Assembly: GCF_000241465.1 (NCBI RefSeq)
Contig: NZ_JH584235.1
Location: forward strand, 2,227,025 to 2,291,024
Length of the DNA stretch: 64,000 nt
DNA from: Sphingomonas echinoides ATCC 14820
Lineage (GTDB): Bacteria; Pseudomonadota; Alphaproteobacteria; Sphingomonadales; Sphingomonadaceae
Direction: 5' to 3'
A program made the position numbers and the translations under genes. The notes under the pieces are model-generated. The model saw only the letters and a program-made list of their open reading frames with translations. It was not told where the DNA came from and searched no databases. This document shows positions 1 to 8,751 of the stretch, one piece after another; positions within the stretch are counted from its first letter, which is position 1, and each line of letters opens with the position of its first letter.

Positions 1-936
1 ATGGTCACGGAACGCGTCCATCGTCCCAGGCGGCATCGTGTTGACGGTGTCGGGTCCGATCAGCGAGTCGATGTAGAGCGTATCGGGGTAGGCGGGGTCC
101 TTAACCCCGGTCGAGGCCCACAATAGTCGCTGCGGCATCGCTCCCTTGGCGGCCAGCGCCTGCCATCGGTCGCTCGCGAGCAACTCCTGGTACCAGGCAT
201 AGGCAAGCTTGGCATTGGCGATTGCGACTTGGCCGCGAATGGCATTTAGAGCCTCGCTTTCCGGGTCGCCTTCCCTGACGCGCGCATCAATCGTCTTGTC
301 GATCTGCGCATCGATGCGGCTGACGAAGAAGCTCGCGACGCTCGCGATCCGGTTGATCGCTTCTCCCTTCTTCACCCGCGCCTCGAGGCCGGCCATATAA
401 GCCTCCGCGACCGCCTGATAAGCGGTGAGCGAGAAAAGCAATGTCACATTGATGTTGAGCCCATCCTCGATCAGTTGACGGATCGCAGGAATGCCAGCCC
501 GTGTGCCGGGCACCTTCACCATCAGATTGGGCTCGGCCACCATATCCCACAGTCGCCGTGCTTCCTCGATCGTGTCGTCGGTGCTGTTGGCGAGATTGGG
601 CGAAACCTCAAGGCTTACATAGCCGTCCCCGCCGCCGAGCCGGTCGTACACCGGTCGTAGATCGGCGGCTGCCGCCTTGATGTCGGCGATCGCCTGGCTT
701 TCGTAGGTATCGGTGACGCTCGCGTCGGCCTTGCCGAGGAAGTTGTTAAAACCCTCGTCATAGGCGTCGCCATGGCCCATCGCCTTCTCGAAGATCGAGG
801 GGTTGGAGGTGACGCCGGTCAGACCGTCCTCCTCAACCAGCTTGCGCAGCCCGCCTTCGTTCAGAAATTTGCGGTCGACGAAGTCTAGCCACACGGCCTG
901 TCCCGCAGCGCCAAGGTTTTTGAGACGGCGGGTCAT
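1..936 (-). CDS. tal: Transaldolase, 3' part cut by window edge
   Basis: Transaldolase of the non-oxidative pentose phosphate pathway, a cytosolic enzyme that moves a dihydroxyacetone unit between sugar phosphates. 312 residues are visible from the ATG at 936 and the frame is open to base 1. Family motifs seen are VTSNPSIF (residues 42-49) and NLMVKVPGT, whose Lys141 is the expected Schiff-base lysine. The start overlaps the transketolase stop (ATGA), so the two are translationally coupled. Sphingomonads often have this domain fused to phosphoglucose isomerase (tal-pgi). Whether that is so here lies outside the window. Confidence 0.93.
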   Translation of the reverse strand, partial: MTRRLKNLGAAGQAVWLDFVDRKFLNEGGLRKLVEEDGLTGVTSNPSIFEKAMGHGDAYDEGFNNFLGKADASVTDTYESQAIADIKAAAADLRPVYDRLGGGDGYVSLEVSPNLANSTDDTIEEARRLWDMVAEPNLMVKVPGTRAGIPAIRQLIEDGLNINVTLLFSLTAYQAVAEAYMAGLEARVKKGEAINRIASVASFFVSRIDAQIDKTIDARVREGDPESEALNAIRGQVAIANAKLAYAWYQELLASDRWQALAAKGAMPQRLLWASTGVKDPAYPDTLYIDSLIGPDTVNTMPPGTMDAFRDH

Positions 937-3017
937 TTGTTCTTCTCGATCAGATCGCGCGCCACGGCGCAGATATTGTCGACGGTGAAACCGAATTTTT
1001 CCTGGAGCTTGGCGAGCGGCGCCGAGGCTCCGAAGGTCTTCATAGTTATTGTCCCGCCGTCATGTCCGACATAGCGGTCCCAGCCCATCGATCCGCCCTG
1101 TTCGACGGCGAGCCGCGCGCGCACCGCATCGGGGAACACTCTGTCGCGATAGGCGTCGTCCTGCTTTTCGAACAAATACCAGCTCGGCAGCGAAACCACT
1201 CGCGATCGGACGCCTTCGCCCGATAACTTCTCGTGGGCGGCCACCACCATCGGCAGTTCGCTGCCGGTACCGATGAGGATGATCTCGGGATCGCCGCGCT
1301 CGGCGTCGCCAAGGATGTAGCCGCCTCTCTCCAGCCCGTCGGCGGACGCATATTTTGTTCGATCGAGCGTCGGGATCGCCTGGCGCGAGAGGATCAGCGC
1401 GGTCGGCTCGTGGCTGTGGCTGAGAGCGACCTTCCACGCTGCCGCCACCTCGTTTGCGTCGCCCGGCCGGATCGTGTCGAGCCCAGGGATGGCTCGAAGC
1501 GTGGCCAGATGTTCGATCGGTTGGTGAGTCGGCCCGTCCTCGCCGACACCAATAGAATCATGCGTGAACACGAACACGACCGGCAGTTCCATGATCGCTG
1601 CCAGCCTTATCGGCGCGCGCATATAATCCGCGAAAACCAGGAAGGTGCCGGTGTAGGAGCGCAGGTAGGATAGGGCCATGCCGTTGGCGATCGATCCCAT
1701 CGCATGCTCCCGCACACCGAAGTGCATGTTGCGACCTGAATGGTCGTTCTTCCCAAACGATCCCGCTCCCTGAAAAGTCAGGCTAGTCTTGGTAGAGGGC
1801 GAGAGATCCGCCGCGCCCCCGATCAGCAGCGGCACGTGCGGTGCGATTGCGTTCAGCACCTTGCCACCGCTGTCGCGCGAGGCCAGCCCCACGGCATCGG
1901 GAGGAAAGGTGGGGATTGTTGCCTGCCAGTCACTCGGCAGCTTGCCCCGGCGCAGCAGGTCCATCTCCCTGGCCTCAGCTGGAAAGCTCTCGCGGTAGCG
2001 GGCCAAGGTTTCCTCCCACGCCTCGCGTGCCGGCCTGCCGCGTCCCGCAACCGCGGCGTTGAACGCTTCTGCCACACCGTCCGGCACGAGAAACTGGGCG
2101 CCTTCGGGCCAGCCATAGGCTTTCTTGGTAGCGCGGACATTGTCTTCGCCCAGTGGCTCGCCGTGCGCCTTCTCGCTACCTGCTCTGGGGCTGCCCCAGC
2201 CGATCACCGAGCGGATGACGATGAGGGTCGGCCGGTCATGGGCGTCGCGAAAGGCCGCGATTGCGCGCGCGACGGCCCTGGTGTCGTTAGCGTCATCGAC
2301 CTGGATGACGTTCCAGCCATAGCCCTCGAATCGTTTGCCGACATCCTCGGTGAAGGCGAGCTCGGTCGAACCTTCGATCGAGATATGATTGCTGTCGTAG
2401 ATCCAGCAGAGATTTGACAGGGCGAGATGTCCGGCGAGTGATGCGGCCTCACTCGAGACGCCCTCCATCATGTCGCCGTCGCCGCACAGCACATAGATGT
2501 TGTGATCGAACAGCTCGAAACCGTCGCGGTTGAAGCGCGAGGCAAGCGCCCGCTCGGCAATCGCCATGCCGACCGAATTGCCGCACCCTTGGCCGAGCGG
2601 GCCGGTCGTCGTCTCGACACCGGTAGTCATACGGTACTCGGGGTGGCCCGGGGTCTTCGAGCCGAGTTGGCGGAACTGCTTGATGTCGTCGAGACCGACC
2701 GCGGGCCTGCCCGTCGGCTTGCCGTCCGGGTCAATCTCCTTGACCAAGGCCAAGTGCAGCACCGCATAGAGCAGCATCGAGGCATGGCCGACCGAAAGAA
2801 CGAAGCGATCGCGGTTCGGCCAGTCGGGCGTGTCCGGATCGTAGCGGACGAAGTCCCGCCACAGCGTGTAGGCCACCGGCGCCATCGCCATCGGCGTGCC
2901 CGGATGGCCCGAATTGGCCTTCTGTACGGCATCCATCGCCAACGTGCGGATGGTGTCGATCGCGCGCCTTTCGAGTGCTTCGTCCGGTTGAGCCAGCTGT
3001 GCCGAGTCCGCTTTCAT
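933..3017 (-). CDS. tkt: Transketolase
   Basis: Transketolase, thiamine-diphosphate dependent, transfers two-carbon ketol units and makes xylulose-5-phosphate, the substrate of the phosphoketolase encoded at 29.2 kb. The protein is 694 residues, normal for the family. An N-terminal SGHPGTPM motif and the ThDP motif beginning GDGDMMEGVSSEA are visible, followed by the pyrimidine-binding region (GVREHAMGSIANGMA) and a C-terminal domain. The frame reaches up to 3029, but the ATG at 3017 overlaps the upstream glycosyltransferase stop as ATGA and is the likelier start. It is the middle gene of the glycosyltransferase-tkt-tal operon. Confidence 0.96.
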   Translation of the reverse strand: MKADSAQLAQPDEALERRAIDTIRTLAMDAVQKANSGHPGTPMAMAPVAYTLWRDFVRYDPDTPDWPNRDRFVLSVGHASMLLYAVLHLALVKEIDPDGKPTGRPAVGLDDIKQFRQLGSKTPGHPEYRMTTGVETTTGPLGQGCGNSVGMAIAERALASRFNRDGFELFDHNIYVLCGDGDMMEGVSSEAASLAGHLALSNLCWIYDSNHISIEGSTELAFTEDVGKRFEGYGWNVIQVDDANDTRAVARAIAAFRDAHDRPTLIVIRSVIGWGSPRAGSEKAHGEPLGEDNVRATKKAYGWPEGAQFLVPDGVAEAFNAAVAGRGRPAREAWEETLARYRESFPAEAREMDLLRRGKLPSDWQATIPTFPPDAVGLASRDSGGKVLNAIAPHVPLLIGGAADLSPSTKTSLTFQGAGSFGKNDHSGRNMHFGVREHAMGSIANGMALSYLRSYTGTFLVFADYMRAPIRLAAIMELPVVFVFTHDSIGVGEDGPTHQPIEHLATLRAIPGLDTIRPGDANEVAAAWKVALSHSHEPTALILSRQAIPTLDRTKYASADGLERGGYILGDAERGDPEIILIGTGSELPMVVAAHEKLSGEGVRSRVVSLPSWYLFEKQDDAYRDRVFPDAVRARLAVEQGGSMGWDRYVGHDGGTITMKTFGASAPLAKLQEKFGFTVDNICAVARDLIEKNK

Positions 3018-5419
3018 GAATTTGGGCATCCACAGGAGAGCTGAGATTCTGGGCGGTCTTCGGGAAGACCTGTTCGGAATGCGTTGGGTACCCGCCTGAG
3101 AGGTTTATTACCGGCCGTGCAAAGTTCGACCACGCGCCGGGCTTTACTCAACGAGGCATCCTTCTCGGCCGCGCTCAGGATCGCGGTCAGCGCGGAAAGA
3201 TATGCGAGCGTCGATTCAGCGCCTTGGTTGGCATTGCGCCGGTCCGGATGGAGACCATCGAAGCAGGCGCCTCGTTTGACGTCCACGACGGGAATGCCAA
3301 GGTCGTTTGCCCCGAGAAACCAGTTGAATGCACGGCGCGCTTCGCGCTGCCACCATGCGTCGCTCGTGACTCGCGCCGCGGTAAGGCATGCACCAACCGC
3401 TGCACAGGCTTCCAGGGGCTGTTGGTCGAATGGCTGCGGATGACGCCGATCGCTTCCAAATGTTTCGGTTCCGATAGGCCGAAAGTGCCCCACTTCGGCC
3501 GTCTGCAGCGTCATCAGCCACCGTAGCGTATCGAGGCCGGCATCAAGGTGAGACTGGTTGCCGGTGTCATGGCCGCTTTCGATGAGAGCTTCACACAATC
3601 GGGCATTATCATAGCCGAGCCTGTCTTCGAACCAGACCCAGTCGGGCGCAGCTGCGTCACACCAACGTTGGAACAAGCGATTGGACAGTTCTCCTCGCAG
3701 CTGCTCCAGGTTGCGATGGCCTGGGAAGCGCCGGAGAAGTTTTGAGATGCCGAGCAGCCCGTAGGCCCAGGCGCGCGGCGTGGTCAGCGCTACCAACGCG
3801 GGTGCCATCTCCAGCAAGCGCGCGGCGGCCCATCCGTCCAGGAATCGATCGTCTTTTCGCATTGCGAACGCGCCCAGTGCCCAGACCGTGCGACCATGCG
3901 CGTCGTCGGCTCCCGCATCGTCGAGCCATGTGCGGTCGAACCCCATGAAATTATGAACGCGGTTATCCTTTGGCGACCAGGCGTGCTCAACGAACGCGGC
4001 ATATGTCAGCGCAAGCTGCTCCTCCTGTGGCGTGAGAGAACGCAGCGTCGAGAGTTCAGAGAGAAGCAACAGCGCGCGCGCGTTGTCATCGAGACAGTAG
4101 CCGTGCCTCCGGTCCGGAACCGCGAATTTTGTGTGCTGGGTTATGCCGACCATGTCGGTAAGAGCGGCGAGATGGTCCGTCGTTATCGGTGGAAGCGCCC
4201 TGTTCCAGGCTTCGTCATTTGAAGGACGTATAGCCCGCGACGCGCCGGAGCGTCTTTCAAATCGGACATCGGAGAAGACTTTCAGGTACTGCTTCGCCAC
4301 GCTCGACCAGATCATCGCGCGACCGCGCTCGTACGCGCGGGTTCGAATCTCGCTACGCGACGCGCCATCGACGATCAATCGAGCGACGGCAGCTCCGAGT
4401 GCATCCGGTTCCGAAAACGGCACCAGAACGCCACAATGGTCGGCGAGCAGTTCCTGCGCATACCAGAAGGGCGTCGAGACGACCGCTTTACCAAGGGCAA
4501 CAGCGTAGGCCAGCGTTCCTGAAACGATCTGCGCTTCATTGGGGTAAGGCGATAGGTAGATATCGCATGCAGCCAAATGGTCGAGCAGCTCATCCAGTGA
4601 GAGATATCGGTCGACAAAGCAAATATTCTCGATGACGCCGAGTTCGGCTGCGAGTGCAACGAGGCTATCGCGATAGCGTTCGCCTTCATCCCTAACGAGG
4701 TTGGGGTGGGTTGCGCCGACGATCATATAGAGCAGATTGGGATGGTCGCGAACGAGTGCCGGCACTGCACGAATTGCCGTTTCGATACCCTTGCCTGGAC
4801 CAAGCAGGCCAAAGGTCATCAACAGGGTCCGGTCTGCAAGTCCCAGTTTGTGCTTCGCCATCGCCGGATCGATAAAGGCTCGGTCCGGAACGCCGTGTGG
4901 TATCACGGCGATGTGCTCGGCCGGGACATCATAGACGTCCTGCAGAATGCGCCGTCCTTTGTCCGCCATGACGACGAGGCGCGATGAATGTTCGATGATG
5001 CCATCCATGACGCGACGTTGTGCAGGGTTGGGGTTGGCCAGTACGGTGTGTAGCGTCGTGACGATCGGAGCGCTGAGGCCGCTGAGAAGGCCAAGGATGT
5101 ATTCACCGGCCTCGCCTCCGAAGATCCCGAACTCGTGCTGAAGAGAAACGAGATCGACGTTCGACACGTTGAGGAAATCGGCGGCGACTGCATAGGACGC
5201 GGGCGTGGCCTGCTGGATCTCCAGGGCGACATCGGGCGGATAGGCGTAAGTGTTGGCATCGTCCGTCAGCGCGATCGTCGTTGAAGAAAGATCGGAATCG
5301 CAGTTCTTCAATGCCTGCTGCAGATCGTTGGTGAAGGTGGCGATGCCACACTGCCTCGGAACGCACGTTCCTATCACGGCAATACGCTTGAGCGGGGGAA
5401 TGATCACAGAGTGGTTCAT
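3014..5419 (-). CDS. GT4-type glycosyltransferase with C-terminal alpha/alpha domain
   Basis: An 801-residue two-part protein. Residues about 8-410 look like a GT-B glycosyltransferase of family 4: GTCVPRQCGIATFTNDL at the N-terminus, then GLLGPGKGIETAI and the EAQIVSGTLAYAVALGKAVV donor-binding segment. Residues about 450-780 carry LDDNARALLLLSEL, FEDRLGYDNARLCEALI and other helix-rich repeats resembling an alpha/alpha-toroid glycoside-processing domain. The start at 5419 (MNHSV) was chosen because the frame upstream of it shows no family similarity. It is the first gene of the tkt/tal operon. The sugar substrate cannot be told from sequence. Confidence 0.85.
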   Translation of the reverse strand: MNHSVIIPPLKRIAVIGTCVPRQCGIATFTNDLQQALKNCDSDLSSTTIALTDDANTYAYPPDVALEIQQATPASYAVAADFLNVSNVDLVSLQHEFGIFGGEAGEYILGLLSGLSAPIVTTLHTVLANPNPAQRRVMDGIIEHSSRLVVMADKGRRILQDVYDVPAEHIAVIPHGVPDRAFIDPAMAKHKLGLADRTLLMTFGLLGPGKGIETAIRAVPALVRDHPNLLYMIVGATHPNLVRDEGERYRDSLVALAAELGVIENICFVDRYLSLDELLDHLAACDIYLSPYPNEAQIVSGTLAYAVALGKAVVSTPFWYAQELLADHCGVLVPFSEPDALGAAVARLIVDGASRSEIRTRAYERGRAMIWSSVAKQYLKVFSDVRFERRSGASRAIRPSNDEAWNRALPPITTDHLAALTDMVGITQHTKFAVPDRRHGYCLDDNARALLLLSELSTLRSLTPQEEQLALTYAAFVEHAWSPKDNRVHNFMGFDRTWLDDAGADDAHGRTVWALGAFAMRKDDRFLDGWAAARLLEMAPALVALTTPRAWAYGLLGISKLLRRFPGHRNLEQLRGELSNRLFQRWCDAAAPDWVWFEDRLGYDNARLCEALIESGHDTGNQSHLDAGLDTLRWLMTLQTAEVGHFRPIGTETFGSDRRHPQPFDQQPLEACAAVGACLTAARVTSDAWWQREARRAFNWFLGANDLGIPVVDVKRGACFDGLHPDRRNANQGAESTLAYLSALTAILSAAEKDASLSKARRVVELCTAGNKPLRRVPNAFRTGLPEDRPESQLSCGCPNS

Positions 5420-5884
5420 GCTCAACCTCAAATATGAAAGTGTCTCTGGGAGTGGCTTACACTGGCTGGAGGCCGCGTCCGCTGCTCCCTCATGATCGCG
5501 CCGCGGCAGGACGCCGGTTTCTGAGGAGTGGGATTCGTGACCCGACCATGTTGTCGGGCTTCGACCACCGTCCAGAGTCAAGGCCGATATTCTGTCCCCA
5601 CGGCCCGAGCAGCTTGGACGCAGGATTGCGCACCCAAGCCGGCTTTAAGGCGTCAGTGCTTGCGCGGTGGCTTGGGCGATTGGCTTGCATTTCCTTGATT
5701 TATGTCAGGCACACACACGTAGCGTTACGTAATGTTCACAAGACTTGCTGACCGATGTCGTCCTGAGCGAGGCCGCGCGTCGTTCGGATTCGCGATGCTG
5801 CATTGGCTGAGGCGGAAAGCTTCAATCTCAAGCCGAGCTTGACCTGTCAGTGCGAAAGCTGGATCGCTAGGCGCCAATCATCAT
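5420..5884. other. Intergenic promoter region between NRAMP and glycosyltransferase genes
   Basis: No convincing gene. It holds the presumed promoter of the minus-strand glycosyltransferase-tkt-tal operon, including a TACGTAATG-type box (5724-5736) and, at 5695-5708, an FNR/CRP-like dyad TTGATTTATGTCAG with imperfect halves. The upstream NRAMP gene also ends into this space, so a terminator would be expected near 5840-5884, but no clear hairpin plus T-run is seen. Confidence 0.5.
5724..5736. promoter_or_regulatory. TACGTAATG-type box upstream of the GT-tkt-tal operon
   Basis: GTTACGTAATGTT, nearly palindromic around TACGTA, about 305 bases before the glycosyltransferase start. It matches the perfect palindrome at 31691-31704 in 12 of 13 positions. 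Binding by a response regulator is inference. Confidence 0.45.
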
Positions 5885-7288
5885 TTACCGCGCGGCCGGC
5901 GCGATCCACGAAACCGTCGTCATGATGGCGACGCCAACCATGACCAGACAGGCCGCGCCACCGAGCAGTTGCAGCCGCCGGGGAATGGGGTGACCGTTCA
6001 TCGCTTCGGAATCCGAGCCGAGCCATATCACCAGGGCAATAAGTGGGGCTGCAACAAAGCCGTTGATGACAGCACTCCACAGCAGCGCCTGCATGGGACT
6101 GATCGGCGAGAAATGAACGAGAATGCCCAGAATGCCGGCCGAAGCTATCACGCTGTAAAAAGCCTTGGCATTCCGAGGTGCCAGCCCAAGGCCCGCACGC
6201 CACCCAAAGGCTTCGGAGACCGCATACGCCGCCGAGCCGGCTAGAACCGGGACGGCAAGAAGGCCGGTCCCGATGATACCGCTGGCAAAAAGTGCAAAGG
6301 CAAAGTCGCCCGCCAGCGGCCTGAGTGCTTCGGCCGCCTGCGCGGCCGTATCGATCTGCGTAATACCAGCGATATGCAAGGTCGCGGCGGTGGTTATGAT
6401 GATAAAAATGGCAATGAGGTTTGAAAAAAACATACCGAACCAGCTATCGAGGCTAATCCGGCGCTCTTCGCCGGCGCTGACTTCCGATGTCGAAAGGCTT
6501 TTCGCTTTAGCTCTGGCATCTTCTGCTTCCTGGGAGGCCTGCCAGAAAAACAAATAGGGGCTGATCGTGGTGCCGAAGATCGCGGCTACCAGCATCCAGG
6601 CGCTTGAGTCCGGCATGCTCGGTAGCAGGACTCCACGCAGCACATCGCTCCATGACAGGTGCACGGCAAATGCCGTAGCCGCATAGGCCAGCAATGCCAG
6701 CGTCATCCATCTCAGGAAACGCGCGTAGCGCTTGTAGTCGAGGAAGGTCTCTAACAGCGTTGAGAGCAAGGCGAATATGATGACCCAGAGGTGCGGCGCG
6801 CCGCCGCCGATGAGCGACATTGCCGAACCCATCGCTCCCAGATCAGCACCAAGGTTGATGACATTGGCGACCACGAGGAGCAGAACGACCGTTCGGAGCA
6901 GCGCGAGCGGGCAGCGCTTGCTGATCGCCGCCGTCAAACCTTCGCCCGTCGTTCTGCCGATCCGCCCGCACGTCTCCTGCACAGCTGCGGCGAGCGGCCA
7001 GGTAAGCAACATCGTCCAACCGAGCGTGTAACCGTAAGCCGCTCCCGCTTGCGCATAGGTTGCAATCCCGCTTGGATCGTCGTCGGCCGCCCCGGCAATG
7101 AATCCCGGGCCAAAAATCCGCCCGATACTCTGAAGCCGGTGAGCGTGCGGGATCGCCACTTGCCCCTCGCCCGCGGCCTGGCCAGGGGTCGGCGGCAAGT
7201 GCAGATCGGCTTCAAGAAGCGTGGTCCCTTGCCCGGCCTGCCCGGGCAAGGGGACACAGCGTTCCGCAGGATCATTGGGCGCGTTCAC
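5885..7288 (-). CDS. NRAMP-family (NRAMP-like) divalent metal transporter
   Basis: Multi-pass inner-membrane transporter of the NRAMP superfamily, 467 residues. A poorly conserved N-terminal tail of about 55 residues precedes IFGPGFIAGAADDDPSGIA. The DDDPSG (69-74) stands where classical MntH/NRAMP has DPGN in TM1. The TM6 segment FGTTISPYLFFWQ replaces the usual metal-binding MPH motif. Such NRAMP-like proteins are known, but their ion specificity is not settled; Mn, Fe or Mg are all possible. The GTG at 7288 is preferred because it follows GAGGAG at good spacing. The longer frame to 7444 would overlap the cytochrome c gene by 70 bases. Last gene of the redox operon. Confidence 0.85.
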   Translation of the reverse strand: MNAPNDPAERCVPLPGQAGQGTTLLEADLHLPPTPGQAAGEGQVAIPHAHRLQSIGRIFGPGFIAGAADDDPSGIATYAQAGAAYGYTLGWTMLLTWPLAAAVQETCGRIGRTTGEGLTAAISKRCPLALLRTVVLLLVVANVINLGADLGAMGSAMSLIGGGAPHLWVIIFALLSTLLETFLDYKRYARFLRWMTLALLAYAATAFAVHLSWSDVLRGVLLPSMPDSSAWMLVAAIFGTTISPYLFFWQASQEAEDARAKAKSLSTSEVSAGEERRISLDSWFGMFFSNLIAIFIIITTAATLHIAGITQIDTAAQAAEALRPLAGDFAFALFASGIIGTGLLAVPVLAGSAAYAVSEAFGWRAGLGLAPRNAKAFYSVIASAGILGILVHFSPISPMQALLWSAVINGFVAAPLIALVIWLGSDSEAMNGHPIPRRLQLLGGAACLVMVGVAIMTTVSWIAPAAR

Positions 7289-7374
7289 GGTGACACTCCT
7301 CGCCTGGGCGAAGATGTCGCCGGGTTTGATAATTGGAGGGCTCTTCGATGGCAGGTCGGGTTTGGCGAGGATTT

Positions 7375-8070
7375 TCAGTGCACTTTGACCATGCCGACAC
7401 CCTTGATATTGTTGAACGAGTCGGTCTGGTGGCAACTGAAGCATTGATCAACCCGCGCCCGTTTTTCACCGCTGATCATCTTGTCCATCATTTCGAAGTG
7501 CATCATGTTGTGGCTCGGCGGCGGCTTGTGGCACTGCGAGCATTCGGTGGATTTGGGGCTGGGGTGCAGATACCCGCTGATTTTCCAGCTCGTTGTGGTG
7601 TGGCAGCTTGCACAATCACTGCCGAAGAACCCCAGGTGCTTGTCGCGGGGGGCGTGACAGGACTGGCAATCGAGAGGAGTGTCACGCCCTGTCGCCCGTT
7701 CGGCGATGCGCTCGAGAACCTGGTGATCCATCCGGACCGGACGGAGCGTGTTTCCCTGATGCTCGATATGGCAGCCACTGCATTCCTTGATGTTGACATG
7801 GAAAGCGGTCGAAGGCTTCTTCAGGATTTCCGGCGAAGCTGCGTGGCAGGCTATGCAGGTCTCGGCCTTGATGCCCCGATTGGGTGTATGGCAACTCTCG
7901 CATTTGCCCTCGAGAAAAGCATGGGCGTTCGACAGCGAACCGGGTCGAACCGACGCCGCCCATTGCGGCAGCGCGGCGCTGCCCGAGCGGTAAATGGTAA
8001 GGGGGATGATGATCGCGGTGGCCAGGACCAGTGTCGCGAGGATCAGGCAGACGATACCAGTCCGCTTCAT
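7375..8070 (-). CDS. Seven-heme membrane-anchored c-type cytochrome
   Basis: 231-residue multiheme cytochrome c, expected in the periplasm and anchored by an uncleaved N-terminal helix (about residues 5-25). Seven CxxCH heme sites are visible: 57-61, 72-76, 97-101, 135-139, 153-157, 177-181 and 210-214. Several extra His residues can serve as distal ligands, as in cytochrome c3/c7-type and NrfH/NapC-like electron carriers. The start ATG overlaps the stop of the cytochrome b gene (ATGA), pointing to a shared membrane complex. The physiological electron acceptor is unknown. Confidence 0.9.
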   Translation of the reverse strand: MKRTGIVCLILATLVLATAIIIPLTIYRSGSAALPQWAASVRPGSLSNAHAFLEGKCESCHTPNRGIKAETCIACHAASPEILKKPSTAFHVNIKECSGCHIEHQGNTLRPVRMDHQVLERIAERATGRDTPLDCQSCHAPRDKHLGFFGSDCASCHTTTSWKISGYLHPSPKSTECSQCHKPPPSHNMMHFEMMDKMISGEKRARVDQCFSCHQTDSFNNIKGVGMVKVH

Positions 8071-8750
8071 GGCCACCACCGCAAGCCGAAGTAGACGCTG
8101 CTCCAGATGTGGATCGTCAGCAATCCGTACATGATGATCGCAGCGACAATATGCACGACGACCCACTTGTCGAGCGTGGCCTTGATGACGTCGCGTGCAG
8201 TAATCGTGAATTCGAGGTCGGATATTGCGCCAAGGAGCGAGTCCAGCGGCAACCCTGACGGATCAACGACGCTTTGATGGCGCAGATCGGCCGATACGGC
8301 GGCAAGCACATCATAGCGGTCGCGCAGAACCTTGAGTTCCTTTTGCTGAAACCGCAATTCCTGCCCGACCTGCGCCAGATAATATCGGCCAATGAAGCCC
8401 GTGACGACGACAGTCAGCATCGCGATCACGAGGGCGATGCCGATCGGGCTTTGAAACTTGTGCCCCGAATGGATGATTCCGAGCAGAGCGCCGATCGCGC
8501 CGGCATACACATGGAAGCTGAGCAGTCCTCCGAGGGAGACGAGGCGCTGCGTGCGCTCCTTGACCCACGCCTGCCGCTTTACGATGCTGTAGACGAGCAG
8601 AAGCACGAAAAGCAGGGCGGCGGCGATGCCGAACAGTCCGCCTGCCAGGCTCCCGGGGAAACGCGGTGCGGAATGCAGCAGGAAGGCCGGGACCAGCAGC
8701 GCAAGAGCGCTCAGCAGAGCGCCGACCGTTACTTTCTCGGTTTCGGTCAT
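8067..8750 (-). CDS. Di-heme b-type cytochrome membrane protein
   Basis: 227-residue inner-membrane protein with about five hydrophobic helices. Two helices each carry a His pair spaced H-x13-H (His80/His94 and His200/His214), the arrangement that binds two b hemes in four-helix cytochromes b and ferric reductases. A hydrophilic loop (about 123-190) separates the two helices. The gene starts one base after the flavoprotein stop and overlaps the heptaheme cytochrome c start. This supports a chain from flavoprotein to b hemes to periplasmic c hemes. No family name is certain. Confidence 0.82.
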   Translation of the reverse strand: MTETEKVTVGALLSALALLVPAFLLHSAPRFPGSLAGGLFGIAAALLFVLLLVYSIVKRQAWVKERTQRLVSLGGLLSFHVYAGAIGALLGIIHSGHKFQSPIGIALVIAMLTVVVTGFIGRYYLAQVGQELRFQQKELKVLRDRYDVLAAVSADLRHQSVVDPSGLPLDSLLGAISDLEFTITARDVIKATLDKWVVVHIVAAIIMYGLLTIHIWSSVYFGLRWWP

Positions 8751-8751
8751 T

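Noticed and set aside
5695..5708. TTGATTTATGTCAG as an FNR site
   Set aside because: The right half is imperfect and no second copy was seen near other island promoters. Mentioned only as a hint.
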